A model generated the notes under the pieces. That model had not been told where the DNA came from. It saw only the letters and a list, made by a program, of their open reading frames with translations, and made no database searches. This document shows, one piece after another, positions 44,319 through 53,125 of a stretch of 54,656 nt of DNA; the first letter of the stretch is position 1, and every line of letters starts with the position of its first letter. Source of the DNA: Chloroflexota bacterium (GTDB lineage: Bacteria; Chloroflexota; JAJPGV01); assembly GCA_021325635.1 (NCBI GenBank), contig JAJPGV010000021.1, forward strand, positions 1-54,656. Direction: 5' to 3'. A program made the translations under genes and the position numbers.

Positions 44319-46075
44319 CGCCGCCCGAACTCGCGCTCCAGCTGCGCCTGCGAAAAGTGCACCATGGTCGGCCGGCCGTGGGCGCAGGCCTGCGGCGACC
44401 AGCAGCGCTCCAGCTGGGCGATAAGCGCATCCATCTCCTCGGCCGACAGCTTCTGCCCGGCGCGCACCGCGGTGTGGCAGGCCAGGGAATGCTCGGCCGC
44501 CTCGTCCCAGCCTTCGGACGCGCTCTCGGCCGACAGCTCGTCGAGCATGGCCGAGATGGTCTCCCGCGCCGCCGGCAGCGGCAGGGCCGCCGGCACCGAT
44601 CGCAGCAGGTAGGTGCGGTCCCCGAACGGCTCCAGGTCCAGCCCCAGGCGCGACAGCGCCGGCCGGGCGGCCTCGGCCGCGGCCGCCTGCGCCGGCGAGA
44701 CCTCGACCGTCAGCGGCTGCAGCAGCAGCTGCGCGTCGGGCGCCTGGCCGGTGTCGTTGGCGCGCGAGCGCTGGATCTCGTCCAGCCGCACGCGCTCGTG
44801 GGCCGCGTGCTGGTCGATCAGGTACATTCCGCCCGGCCCCTCGGCGATGATGTAGGTCAGCGCCAGCTGCCCCAGCACGCGCAGCATGGGCAGGGCCTGG
44901 AAGGCGTTGGCGGGAGCAGTGCCAAGTGCCGGGCGCGGGCCGCCGAGGTCCTCCAAGCCGTGAAATCCCGGCCCCCACTGGGGGCCTACGGCCGCGGCGC
45001 CGGCGGTGGGCCACACGGTCTCCGTGTCCTCGGCACTCGGCACCTGGCGCTCGGCGCTGCCGGATGGGTCAGCCCTGCCGATCACCGTCAGCGGCGCGTA
45101 GCGCGCTACCGCGCCGTGCACTGCCTGGTGCACGCGGGCGTACACCAGGCGCTCGGCGGCGAACTTGACCTCGGCCTTGCTGGGATGGACGTTGACGTCC
45201 ACCTGGGCGGGATCGAGGTTGATGTTGATCACCGCCAGCGGGTGGCGGCCGACCATCAGCAGCGAGGCGTAGGCCTCCTCGATGGCATGCAGCAGCTGCC
45301 GGCCCTGGATCCAGCGGCCGTTGACGAACAGCGACAGGTAGCCGCGGCTGGAGCGGCTGACCCGCGGCTCGCTCACATAGCCGCGCACCTGCAGGCCGTC
45401 GTTGCACTCCGCCGGCAGCATGCCACGGGCCACCTCGGGCCCATACAGGCGGGCAATCACGTCCAGCAGGTCCCCGCTGCCGCTGGACTGGAACACCGGC
45501 TTGCCGTCGGACAGCAGCGTGAAGCCGATGCCGGGATAGGCCAGGGCGAAGTGGCCCACCACGCGGGTGATCTGTCCGCCTTCGGCCAGCGGCGATTTCA
45601 GGAACTTGAGCCGGGCGGGGGTATTGAAGAACAGCTCGCGCACGCTCACCGTGGTGCCCGGCGGACAGCCCGCCGGCGCGTGCTCCAGCACCTCGCCGCC
45701 CGACAGCCGGATGCAGCCGCCGCTGCTCGCACCCGCCGCGCGGCTGGTCAGCGTCACCTGGGCTACCGCGGCGATGCTGGGCAGGGCTTCGCCACGAAAG
45801 CCCAGCGTGGCTACTACCGCCAGGTCGTCGATGGAGGTGATCTTGCTGGTGGCGTGCCGCTCGAAGGCAACCGGCAGCTCGGCCAGGGGGATGCCGCCGC
45901 CGTTGTCGGCGATGCGCAGCAGGGAAATGCCGCCATCCTTGATCTCGATGCGCACGTCGGTGGCCCCGGCGTCGATGGCGTTCTCGATCAGCTCTTTGGC
46001 GACTGACGCCGGCCGCTCCACCACCTCGCCCGCCGCGATCTTGGCAGCGCTGGCCGCATCGAGGGCGCGGATCAT
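44315..46075 (-). CDS. mutL: DNA mismatch repair protein MutL (endonuclease type) with repeat-derived linker
   Basis: 586 residues from ATG 46075 (MIRALDAASAAKIAAGEVVERPASVAKELIENAIDAGA); TTG 46174 would add 33 non-conserved residues. The N-terminal GHKL ATPase has DNGGGIPLAEL and GFRGEALPSIAAV. The C-terminal half has the endonuclease motif LIDQHAAHERVRLDE (Asp where the last Glu is usual), ACHTAVRAGQKL and ACAHGRPTMVHF. The linker, about residues 338-386, contains two oppositely oriented fragments of the GAGTGCC-class repeat (45028-45060, 44917-44940), read in frame. MutS is not in the window. Confidence 0.93.
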   Translation of the reverse strand: MIRALDAASAAKIAAGEVVERPASVAKELIENAIDAGATDVRIEIKDGGISLLRIADNGGGIPLAELPVAFERHATSKITSIDDLAVVATLGFRGEALPSIAAVAQVTLTSRAAGASSGGCIRLSGGEVLEHAPAGCPPGTTVSVRELFFNTPARLKFLKSPLAEGGQITRVVGHFALAYPGIGFTLLSDGKPVFQSSGSGDLLDVIARLYGPEVARGMLPAECNDGLQVRGYVSEPRVSRSSRGYLSLFVNGRWIQGRQLLHAIEEAYASLLMVGRHPLAVININLDPAQVDVNVHPSKAEVKFAAERLVYARVHQAVHGAVARYAPLTVIGRADPSGSAERQVPSAEDTETVWPTAGAAAVGPQWGPGFHGLEDLGGPRPALGTAPANAFQALPMLRVLGQLALTYIIAEGPGGMYLIDQHAAHERVRLDEIQRSRANDTGQAPDAQLLLQPLTVEVSPAQAAAAEAARPALSRLGLDLEPFGDRTYLLRSVPAALPLPAARETISAMLDELSAESASEGWDEAAEHSLACHTAVRAGQKLSAEEMDALIAQLERCWSPQACAHGRPTMVHFSQAQLEREFGRR

Positions 46076-46202
46076 GGCCGGCTGCGCCGGCCGGGGGGCC
46101 AGGAGTTGGGGGCCAGGGGCCGCCCGTCCGCTCGGGAGCAACCCAACCACGCCCTGCACTGAAAGCTTGGCCAACGTAGAACGATTGTACTAGCCGGAGG
46201 GA

Positions 46203-46389
46203 AGAGGAAAGAGTGAAGAGTGAAGAGTGAACGCCACTCGGCTCGCCTCCGCGTCCCGCGGCCTCGACCCTGGACCCTGAACCCTGGACCCTGGACCCTC
46301 GACCCTGAACCCTCGACCCTAAACCCTCGACCCTAAACCCTCGACCCTAAACCCTCGACCCTGAACCCTCGACCCTCGACCCTGAACCC
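46203..46389. repeat. Mixed repeat block (GAGTGAA plus CCCTGAA/CCCTCGA/CCCTAAA)
   Basis: Three GAGTGAA units (about 46209-46230) are followed by a CACTCGG/CCTCCGCGTCCCGCGG segment resembling the composite repeat. A C-rich heptamer array then runs from 46262 to 46389. The last unit runs straight into the -10 box of the fabZ-like gene. It combines all three repeat classes at one locus, between divergent mutL and fabZ-like genes. Confidence 0.9.
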
Positions 46390-46395
46390 TACAAT
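46390..46395 (+). promoter_or_regulatory. Leaderless -10 box of the FabZ-like gene at the array edge
   Basis: TACAAT lies 7 bases before the GTG start at 46403, too close for a ribosome-binding site. The preceding base is the last C of the heptamer array, so any -35 region lies inside the repeats. Confidence 0.5.
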
Positions 46396-46402
46396 CCATG
46401 CT

Positions 46403-46864
46403 GTGTCCGAGCTGAGTCGCGCCGACATCGAGGCGATCCTTCCCCATCGCGAGCCGTTCATCTTCGTGGACCGCATCAGCGAGATCGAGTTCGGGCGGCG
46501 CGCGGTGGGCTGGATGGACGACGTGGGCCGGCACGAGCTCATCCTGTCCGGGCACTTTCCCAACTTCCCGGTGCTGCCCGGCGCCATCCTGGTGGAGGCC
46601 CTGGCCGAGGTGGGAGCCGTGGCCGCGCTGGGCGTGGAGGGCTACCGCGGCAAGATCGGCGTGCTGGCCGGCCTGGACGGATGGAAGTTCCGGCGCATGG
46701 TGCGTCCCGGCGACCAGGTGCGGCTGGAGGCTGAGCTGCACCACCTCCGCGGCAAATATGGCAAAGGCCATCTCCGCGCCACCGTCGACGGCGAGCTGGC
46801 CGCCGAAGGCGAGATGTCCTTCGGCGTCGTCGATCGCCCCGCCGCACCTCCCGCCCAGGCCTAG
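46403..46864 (+). CDS. fabZ: FabZ-like 3-hydroxyacyl-ACP dehydratase
   Basis: 153 residues from GTG 46403. Hot-dog fold with the FabZ active-site stretch LSGHFPNFPVLPGAILVEALAEVGAVAAL (catalytic His in GHFP, Glu in VEALAE), the start ILPHREPFIFVDRI, and DKCKFRR-like GWKFRRMVRPGDQVRLEAEL. It dehydrates 3-hydroxyacyl-ACP in fatty acid synthesis. Other fab genes are not in the window. A leaderless promoter at the end of the preceding repeat array is the only initiation signal. The next repeat array begins just past its stop. Confidence 0.9.
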   Translation: MSELSRADIEAILPHREPFIFVDRISEIEFGRRAVGWMDDVGRHELILSGHFPNFPVLPGAILVEALAEVGAVAALGVEGYRGKIGVLAGLDGWKFRRMVRPGDQVRLEAELHHLRGKYGKGHLRATVDGELAAEGEMSFGVVDRPAAPPAQA

Positions 46865-46865
46865 T

Positions 46866-46965
46866 TCAACCCTGAACCCCTCGCCCCTGAACCCTCGCCC
46901 CTCGACCCTCGCCCCTGAACCCTCGACCCTGAACCCTCGACCCTGACCCCCAACCCCCATCCTCC
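46866..46965. repeat. Heptanucleotide array 7 (CCCTGAA/CCCTCGA/CCCCTGA)
   Basis: About 100 bp of C-rich units on the + strand begin 1-2 bp after the FabZ-like stop and fade into C-runs. A TACAAT box at 46986-46991 for the next gene follows. Confidence 0.88.
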
Positions 46966-47020
46966 GGCCCCCACTCCCGCGGGAGTACAATGCCCCCAAC
47001 ACCATCCATGGAGGTCTGCC

Positions 47021-48214
47021 GTGGCTCAAGTCATGCATGCTGGACCAAGCCTGTCGGTGCGCGAGCGCGACCGCCGCTACGCTGCGCTGCGGGCGGCACT
47101 CAGGGAGCGCGGCGTCGATTGCGCCGTGGCTGTAGGCAGCAACCTGTTCTACCTGACCAATGGCATATCGGGCGAAAAGGTCGGGCTGCTGCCGACCGAC
47201 GACCTGCCGGTCACCGTGCTGGTCAACGCCCGCCATCTGGTGGACGTGCCGGCCAGCGTCATCGTCGAGTCTCAGGAGTGGATCGCCGACGTGCACGGCT
47301 CCAACGACCTGGGCCCGATCATCGAGCGCGTCCAGCAGCTCAGCTGTGACAGGGGCAGCATCGGCCTGGCCGACAAGACGCTGCCGCTGGGCTCCTACCA
47401 GCAGCTGCAGAAGGGGCTGCCCGAGGCCAAGCTGGTCGACGTGTCGGACATCTTCAACAACGTCCGCACCATCAAGAGCGACGAGGAGGTGGCGCTGATC
47501 GAGCAGGCCAACCGCGTGTTCGACGCCGCCATCGCGCACATGCACGAGCGCGTGCGGCCGGGCATGACCGGGGCCGAGGCGGTGCGCGAAGCCATCCAGG
47601 GCATGTGGGCCGCGGGCGGCGACCTGGACTCGACGCTGAGCTTCAACTTCGGGCCGGTGGCCAAGCAGAACCCGGTGCTGGCCGACCTGTGCCTCAGCCA
47701 GACCATCAAGTGGGGCGACGTCGGCACGCTGACGGCCCATGCCGAGTACCGGCACTACGCGGGGCACAGCGATCAGGAGATCTCGTTCGGCGAGCCTTCC
47801 GCACTGCATCGCGACATGTTCCAGGCGGTGCTGAAGGTGCGCGAGGCGGTCCTCAAAGCGGTCAAGCCCGGGGCCACCCAGCGCGACCTGATCGAGGCCT
47901 ACCGCGCCGCCACCGCCGAGACCGGCTTCCGCTCATCGCCCCATTCGCAGATCCACCAGTACGGCATCGACGTGCCGGAGTTCGCCGGGCCGGCCTTCCG
48001 TGTGGCCGACCCGGCCGGCGGGGGACCCGGCAAGGGTGGGCTGGGCTCGGCCGGCAACTTCACCCTGGCGCCGGGCATGATCTACAGCATCTCGCCCACG
48101 CTGGTCGCGCCCAACGGCGAGGATACGCTGCTGGGCGGCACCTGCTTGGTCGTCACCGAGGAGGGCTACCGCGAGCTGGGCGAGCGCAAGGTCGAGCTGC
48201 TGGTCGTGGCCTAG
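47021..48214 (+). CDS. M24-fold (Xaa-Pro peptidase/creatinase-like) protein 1
   Basis: 397 residues from GTG 47021 behind GGAGG. The N-terminal creatinase-like domain (LSVRERDRRYAALRAALRERGVDCAVAVGSNLFYLTNGI) and pita-bread C-terminal domain (EVALIEQANRVFDAAIAHMHERVRPGMTGAEAVREAIQG) are recognisable. Metal ligands of M24 peptidases look lost: TLTAHAEYRHYAGHSDQEI replaces IDAGAEYxGYxSDITR, and SISPTLVAP replaces TIEPG. It may be a metal-free creatinase-type C-N hydrolase or a non-enzymatic paralog. Two more M24-like genes lie at 49478 and 50677. Confidence 0.8.
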   Translation: MAQVMHAGPSLSVRERDRRYAALRAALRERGVDCAVAVGSNLFYLTNGISGEKVGLLPTDDLPVTVLVNARHLVDVPASVIVESQEWIADVHGSNDLGPIIERVQQLSCDRGSIGLADKTLPLGSYQQLQKGLPEAKLVDVSDIFNNVRTIKSDEEVALIEQANRVFDAAIAHMHERVRPGMTGAEAVREAIQGMWAAGGDLDSTLSFNFGPVAKQNPVLADLCLSQTIKWGDVGTLTAHAEYRHYAGHSDQEISFGEPSALHRDMFQAVLKVREAVLKAVKPGATQRDLIEAYRAATAETGFRSSPHSQIHQYGIDVPEFAGPAFRVADPAGGGPGKGGLGSAGNFTLAPGMIYSISPTLVAPNGEDTLLGGTCLVVTEEGYRELGERKVELLVVA

Positions 48215-48330
48215 GAGCGTGGCCGGAGCCGAACCGAGCCGCCTCGGCGGGCCGCCGGCCCGCGCGCGAGCCGGCGTGAATCGCAGCGGCAGACGGACGG
48301 GCTGCCGGTGAGCGCAGCGCAGGCGAGCTG

Positions 48331-49308
48331 ATGGCGCTGCTGCTGACAGGCGCTGATGTGCGCGGCCTGCTGGATTTCGACGCCGCCATGGAGCAGACGG
48401 CGCAGGCCTTCCGGGAGCAGGCCGAGGGCGCCGTGGCGGTCGATCCGCCGCGCATGCTCACCACCCCCAAGGGCGCCCTGCGCACCGTCAGCGGCGCGCT
48501 CTTGGGCAGCCGGCGCATGGGCATTCGCGTGGGCCCGGCGGCGGGCTATTCCGACGCCTCGGGTACCGACTCGCGCATGGTGGCGCTGCTGTACGACACC
48601 GACAGCGGCGACCTGCTCAGCATCATGGCCTATCCCTTCGGCACGCTGCGCACCGGCGCCACCGTCGGCCTGGCCACGCGCTACTTCGCCCGGGAGGACG
48701 CGACCGTGGTGGCCATGGTCGGGACCGGCCGCAACGCTCTGAGCCTGCTGCGCGCGGTGTGCCACGTCCGGCCGATCGAGCGCATCCGCGTCTTCAGCCG
48801 GAACCCGGAGGCCCGCGCCGCCTTCGCCCGGCGAGCCCAGGCCGAACTGGGCCGGCCGGTGGAGGCTGCCGGCAGCACGGCCGAGGCCACGCTGGGGGCC
48901 GGCGTGGTGTGCGTGGCGACGAGCTCGCTTACGCCGGTCATCGACGCCAGCCAGCTGTCTCCGGGCGTATTCCTGGCCACCATGGGCCGCCCCAGCGAGA
49001 TCGACCAGTCCATCTACCGCGCCGCGTCGCTGATTGTGGTGGGCCACAAGAAGCACGAGGAGGAGTACTTCGACGGCAGCCGCTACCCCCACCAGCTGCT
49101 GGCGCTGGTCAAGAGTGGCGAGGTGGACTGGGCCAGCGGGGTCCACGAGATGTGCGACGTGGCGGCCGGCCGCGTGCCCAAACGCACCGCCCCGGATCAG
49201 ACCATCGTCTTCAAGGAGTCGCAGGGCGGCTTCGGCGACATCGCCTTCGCCGACCACGTCTTCGCCGAAGCCCGCCGCCGTGGCCTGGGGACGGAGGTGG
49301 ATTTGTGA
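48331..49308 (+). CDS. Ornithine cyclodeaminase/mu-crystallin family protein
   Basis: 325 residues from ATG 48331. Motifs: VDPPRMLTTPKGALRTVSGALLG, the MVALLYDTDSGDLLSIMAYPFGTLRTGATVGLATRYFAREDA substrate-domain stretch, and the Rossmann VAMVGTGRNALSLLRAVCHVRPIERIRVFSRNPEARAAFA. The family includes NAD-dependent ornithine cyclodeaminases, alanine dehydrogenases and ketimine reductases, and the substrate is unknown. The 116-bp gap after the M24 gene has no feature. The stop codon is joined directly to a GAGTGAA repeat. Confidence 0.85.
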   Translation: MALLLTGADVRGLLDFDAAMEQTAQAFREQAEGAVAVDPPRMLTTPKGALRTVSGALLGSRRMGIRVGPAAGYSDASGTDSRMVALLYDTDSGDLLSIMAYPFGTLRTGATVGLATRYFAREDATVVAMVGTGRNALSLLRAVCHVRPIERIRVFSRNPEARAAFARRAQAELGRPVEAAGSTAEATLGAGVVCVATSSLTPVIDASQLSPGVFLATMGRPSEIDQSIYRAASLIVVGHKKHEEEYFDGSRYPHQLLALVKSGEVDWASGVHEMCDVAAGRVPKRTAPDQTIVFKESQGGFGDIAFADHVFAEARRRGLGTEVDL

Positions 49309-49480
49309 GAGTGAAGAGTGAAGAGCGGGTCCCCTGACCCTGAAAGCTCGACCCTAAACCCTCGACCCCAAACCTCGACCCTCGACCCCAAACCTGAACC
49401 CTCGACCCTAAACCCTCAACCCTAAACTCTCGACCCTCGACCCTAAACTCTCGACCCTCGACCCTAAACTCTCGACCCTA
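49306..49480. repeat. Repeat array 8 between convergent genes (GAGTGAA plus CCCTAAA/CCCTCGA)
   Basis: Starts with the stop TGA and two GAGTGAA units, then C-rich heptamers (CCCTAAA, CCCTCGA, CTCTCGA) to 49480. The TAG stop of the leftward M24 gene (49478-49480) is the CTA of the last CCCTA unit, so this single array provides or touches both stop codons of a convergent pair. Confidence 0.92.
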
Positions 49481-50680
49481 TCCCCCTATCGCTTCCACCA
49501 TCCCGTGGGAGCGCTTGAAGAGCGGCTCGCCACCTCGTTCGGTGACGAGGACGTCGCCGCCCCAGGTGAAGGAGATGCGGCCGTCGGCGCTTGAAGCGGT
49601 GGGCTTCCACACCCAGGCGTTGCCGCGCTCGATGCGCAGCGAGCGCACACGTTGGCCGCTGACTCGCGGCGTCAGCAGTGGCCCGTCGTCGCCACCGCCG
49701 CGGCCGTGCATGAGGATGGCCGTGCGCAGCCCGCGCCCGGCGCCAAAGCCGTTGACGAAGTCGATCAGCTCGCCCATGGTCGTCCCTGGGGTCATCTTCT
49801 CCAGCCCAGCCTGGAAGACCTCCCGCTGCAGCTCGATGACCGGCTTCCAGGCGTCGGGCACGCGGCCCAGCAGCACCGGCTGGTCCTCCTGCGCCACCTG
49901 GATGCCCCACACGGCGCTGACCTCACTGCTGATGAGCGTGTTGGGCTGCAGCACGCGGCCGGCGGGTGGGTTGGTATAGCGAACGGTCTCGGTCGCGTCG
50001 ATGTCATCCACGTGCAGGGCCAGCGGGTAGTATTCGCTGCCCAGGCGCAGCAGGCGGCCCATCACCCGCGCGTACAGCACCGCCGCGTCCAGGCCCGGTC
50101 GAGCCTGCTTGACGAGCTCATCGACGCCGGCCTCGGCGATGGCCGTGGCCTTCTTGAGGCTCTCGATCTCCTCGTCGCTCTTGACGTAACGAACCATGCC
50201 GACGACGTCCGTAGCGTCTTCGAAGGTGGCGTTGGGCAGCCGGTGCAGCACGTGGTCGTAGGCGGTATGCACCACCACGCCGTCGATTGCGCGTACGTGC
50301 GATACCGTTCCGCCCAGCAGCCCGGCCACGCCGATGCGCGCCCGCTCCATGCCCAGGTCCAGCAGCGCCTGGGCCATCAGCTCGGCCCAATCGCGCCCGG
50401 TGAGGCGCGGCTCCGGCACCCAGGCGTTGCGCGACCCGCGGTCGGCGATGACGATCGGCGGCCGGCCGTCCGTAGGCAGCGCCATCGCCGAGCAGCGCAG
50501 CTGCGTGAGGTAGCGCGCGTCGGTGCCGTTGCCCAGGGGCACGAAGATGCAGTCGAAGCCGCGCTGCGCGGCGCCGGCGCGCACCGCGTTCCAGCGCCGG
50601 TCGCGCTCGGCCAGCGAGTAGCCGTCCCACACCGGCACGTTGGCGCCGCCCAGCCGCTGCTGCTTCGGTCCGGGCGTCAT
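49478..50680 (-). CDS. M24-fold (Xaa-Pro peptidase/creatinase-like) protein 2
   Basis: 400 residues from ATG 50680, overlapping the upstream M24 gene by 4 bp (ATGA), so translationally coupled. N-terminal domain with YSLAERDRRWNAVRAGAAQRGFDCIFVPLGNGTDARYLTQLRC. The C-terminal pita-bread domain has the conserved His region LMHGRGGGDDGPLL and final Glu in VLVTERGGEPL. The two aspartate ligands expected near LISSEVSAVWGIQVAQED are not evident. It is closer to protein 3 than to protein 1. The subfamily is usually annotated as aminopeptidase P-like without proof. Confidence 0.8.
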   Translation of the reverse strand: MTPGPKQQRLGGANVPVWDGYSLAERDRRWNAVRAGAAQRGFDCIFVPLGNGTDARYLTQLRCSAMALPTDGRPPIVIADRGSRNAWVPEPRLTGRDWAELMAQALLDLGMERARIGVAGLLGGTVSHVRAIDGVVVHTAYDHVLHRLPNATFEDATDVVGMVRYVKSDEEIESLKKATAIAEAGVDELVKQARPGLDAAVLYARVMGRLLRLGSEYYPLALHVDDIDATETVRYTNPPAGRVLQPNTLISSEVSAVWGIQVAQEDQPVLLGRVPDAWKPVIELQREVFQAGLEKMTPGTTMGELIDFVNGFGAGRGLRTAILMHGRGGGDDGPLLTPRVSGQRVRSLRIERGNAWVWKPTASSADGRISFTWGGDVLVTERGGEPLFKRSHGMVEAIGG

Positions 50681-51891
50681 TGGATGCTCACCAGGCCTGG
50701 CCGGCGATCGACCAGCTGCTCGCCGCCCCTATCGGTCACCAGCACGCAGCCTCCCCAGCTGAACTCGATGCTCTCGTCGGCGCTGTAGGCGATGGGCTTC
50801 CATACCCACACGTTGCCCTTCTGCACCACTACGCTGCGGATGTGCTCCTCGCGGCGATGCTGCGGCGTGAGCAGCGGGCCGTCGTTGCCATGGCCGCGAC
50901 CATGGATCAGGATGAGCGACAGCATGCCGCGCTGCCGTCCCATGTCGTTGGTGAAGTCGATCAGCTCGCCGAAGGTCACCCCAGGCTTCATGAACTCCAT
51001 GCCGGCGTAGAACATGTCCCGCTGCAGCTCGATCACCGGCTTCCAGGTGTCGGGGATCGGCCCCAGCAGGATGGGCTGCAATTCCTGAGCGATGAGCTGG
51101 CCCCACACCGCGTCGGTCTCGTTGGTGATCAGGTAGTCGGGCCCCAGTACGCGGTCGATGGGTGGATCCTCGAAACGCGGCCGGACGCCGCCCATCGGCC
51201 CGGCGTACAGCGCCAGCGGGTAGTACTCACTGCCCAGCTCCAGCATGCGCTCCATCACCTGGGCGTACAGCTCCGGCAGCGGCACGCCGGGGCGGGCGCC
51301 GGCGACCATCGCTTCGATGCCCGCCGCGGCGATGGCTGCGCCGCGGCGCAGCGCGGCGATCTCTTCGTCGCTCTTGATGTAGCGCACAAAGCCGACGACG
51401 TCCGTGGCGTCCTCGAAGGTGGCGTTGGGCAGGCGGCGCACAACCTCCACATAGGAGCTGTGGTTGATCACGCCCTCGATGGCCCGCGTATGGGTCACCC
51501 GGCCGCGGCGCAGCCCCGACACGCCGATGCGCGCCCCCTCGAAGCCCAGCTCCAGCAGCGCCTCGGCCATGGCCGGGGCCCACGAGCCGCGCTGCCCCTG
51601 CATGGCCGGCCGAGCCTCGGTCCAGGCGTTGCCCTCGCCGCGGTCGTTGATCACGATTGGAGGGCGGCCGTCGGTCGGCAGGATGACCGCCGCGCTGTCC
51701 ATCTGGGTCAGATAGCGCCCGTCGGAGCGCGTGCCGCGGGCCTGCTCCAGTGACAGGTGCAGGTTGCGGCCGTCGAGACACAGCGGGACGAATGTGCAGT
51801 CGAAGCCGGCTTCCGCGGCGTTCTTGCGCACACCGTTCCAGCGGCGATCCCGCTCCGCCAGCGAGTAGCCTGTCCAGGCCGTGTCGGCTAT
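50677..51891 (-). CDS. M24-fold (Xaa-Pro peptidase/creatinase-like) protein 3 (ATA start)
   Basis: 404 residues from ATA 51891. The frame carries DTAWTGYSLAERDRRWNGVRKNAAEAGFDC, matching VWDGYSLAERDRRWNAVRAGAAQRGFDC in protein 2. The first standard start, GTG 51831, would remove these residues. GAGGAGG sits 5 nt before ATA, and an in-frame TAA lies 11 codons farther upstream with only CTG between. The pita-bread domain shows LIHGRGHGNDGPLLTPQH and CVLVTDRGGEQL; the final Glu becomes Asp. It is the promoter-proximal M24 gene of a leftward operon headed by two solute-binding lipoproteins. Confidence 0.8.
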   Translation of the reverse strand: MADTAWTGYSLAERDRRWNGVRKNAAEAGFDCTFVPLCLDGRNLHLSLEQARGTRSDGRYLTQMDSAAVILPTDGRPPIVINDRGEGNAWTEARPAMQGQRGSWAPAMAEALLELGFEGARIGVSGLRRGRVTHTRAIEGVINHSSYVEVVRRLPNATFEDATDVVGFVRYIKSDEEIAALRRGAAIAAAGIEAMVAGARPGVPLPELYAQVMERMLELGSEYYPLALYAGPMGGVRPRFEDPPIDRVLGPDYLITNETDAVWGQLIAQELQPILLGPIPDTWKPVIELQRDMFYAGMEFMKPGVTFGELIDFTNDMGRQRGMLSLILIHGRGHGNDGPLLTPQHRREEHIRSVVVQKGNVWVWKPIAYSADESIEFSWGGCVLVTDRGGEQLVDRRPGLVSIQ

Positions 51892-51976
51892 GTCGGCCTC
51901 CTCACGCTCCGCGTCCCGCAGTTACCGGGCGGGCCGGATTGTACATCAGAGTGAAGAGTGGGTCGCTTCATCCCCC

Positions 51977-53116
51977 TCAGCCCTTGGCAAGGATCACGGC
52001 CGCTTGCTTGGCGAAGGCGTCGCTCATCGAGGCGGCGTTACGCTGCACGAACTGCACGTTCAGCTCCTTGAGGGCGACACCCGAGGCTTTCAGCCTGTCC
52101 AGGGCGGCGCCGCTGTGAGAGCCGGGCAGCAGGTAGTGGTCGCTGAAGGCGTGCTTGTACAGGATGTCCTGTCCTGGCCGGCTGACCACGTAGTTGATGA
52201 ACAGCTGCGCCGCGTTGGGGTGGGCCGAGTTCTTGGGCACGCCCATGTAGCGAAACTGCACGAAGGGCGCGTCAGAGGGCACGACGTGCTGCAGCGGCAC
52301 CCCCTTGGCCTGCCAGCGCAGAGCCGCCGATCCGTCGGTGTTGATGGCCATGATGTCGAACTCGCCGTTGGCCAGCCGCTGGATGTCGCCAGATCGCATC
52401 AGCCCCGAGACCTGCTGCGAGTAGGCTTTCAGGAAGTCGAGCGTGCGCTGCTGGCCCCACATCTCCGGCGTGGCCAGGTCTTCGAACACGCCGGTGTAGG
52501 GCGTGGAGGCGATGTGGCCCTTGAAGCGCGGGTTGAGCAGGTCCTGCAGGCTGGCCGGCGCCTCCTCGGCTTTGATCTTGGCGCCGTTGTAGGTGATTCC
52601 GGGCGTGGCCGAGAGCACTTCGACCGCCACGTTGCCCGGGGCGATGATCTGCGGGTTGGTGACGTTCGTGGCCCACGACGTCCAGTCCACCGGCTGCAGC
52701 GCTTCGGCCTTCAGCAGCGAGATGATGTGCGTTTCGGCGCCCAGGAACACGTCGGTCGTGGCCGGCCGGTTGGTGGCGTACTCCTGAGCCACCTTGGCGG
52801 CCATCTCCGGCATCGAGGGGCCGGGCGTGAACTGCACCGTGAGGTTGAGCCCGTACAGCTGGTTGAAGCCGTCGGCCCACTCCGTGGCAGTCTCGGCGCC
52901 GCCGATGGTGTCCTCGGAGAACACCAGGTCCAGCCGGCCCTCCTTGCGCGCGCCCTGGACCAGCCCGGCCAGTGTTCCAGTCGCCGCGGCTCGCCCGCTC
53001 ACGCCGCTTGGCACGGCAGCCCCCGAGCCCGCCGGCGCCGCCACCGGCGCACTCCCCCCACACGCCGCCAGCATCCCCGCCAGCACGCTCAGCACCCATA
53101 TCCTGAACCGCCTCAC
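51977..53116 (-). CDS. Iron-type ABC solute-binding lipoprotein 2
   Basis: 379 residues from GTG 53116, with AGGAGG 7 nt upstream. The signal peptide ends in LAACGG (lipobox). The mature protein is an extracellular solute-binding type 1/Fe3+-type PBP (LAGLVQGARKEGRLDLVFSE, DLLNPRFKGHIASTPYTGVFEDLA, RYMGVPKNSAHPNAAQLFINYVVSRPGQDILYK). It is a paralog of the next gene upstream. No ABC permease or ATPase is within the window. A short GAGTGAAGAGTG element (51949-51960) lies between this gene and M24 protein 3. Confidence 0.85.
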   Translation of the reverse strand: MRRFRIWVLSVLAGMLAACGGSAPVAAPAGSGAAVPSGVSGRAAATGTLAGLVQGARKEGRLDLVFSEDTIGGAETATEWADGFNQLYGLNLTVQFTPGPSMPEMAAKVAQEYATNRPATTDVFLGAETHIISLLKAEALQPVDWTSWATNVTNPQIIAPGNVAVEVLSATPGITYNGAKIKAEEAPASLQDLLNPRFKGHIASTPYTGVFEDLATPEMWGQQRTLDFLKAYSQQVSGLMRSGDIQRLANGEFDIMAINTDGSAALRWQAKGVPLQHVVPSDAPFVQFRYMGVPKNSAHPNAAQLFINYVVSRPGQDILYKHAFSDHYLLPGSHSGAALDRLKASGVALKELNVQFVQRNAASMSDAFAKQAAVILAKG

Positions 53117-53125
53117 GCTCGTCCT

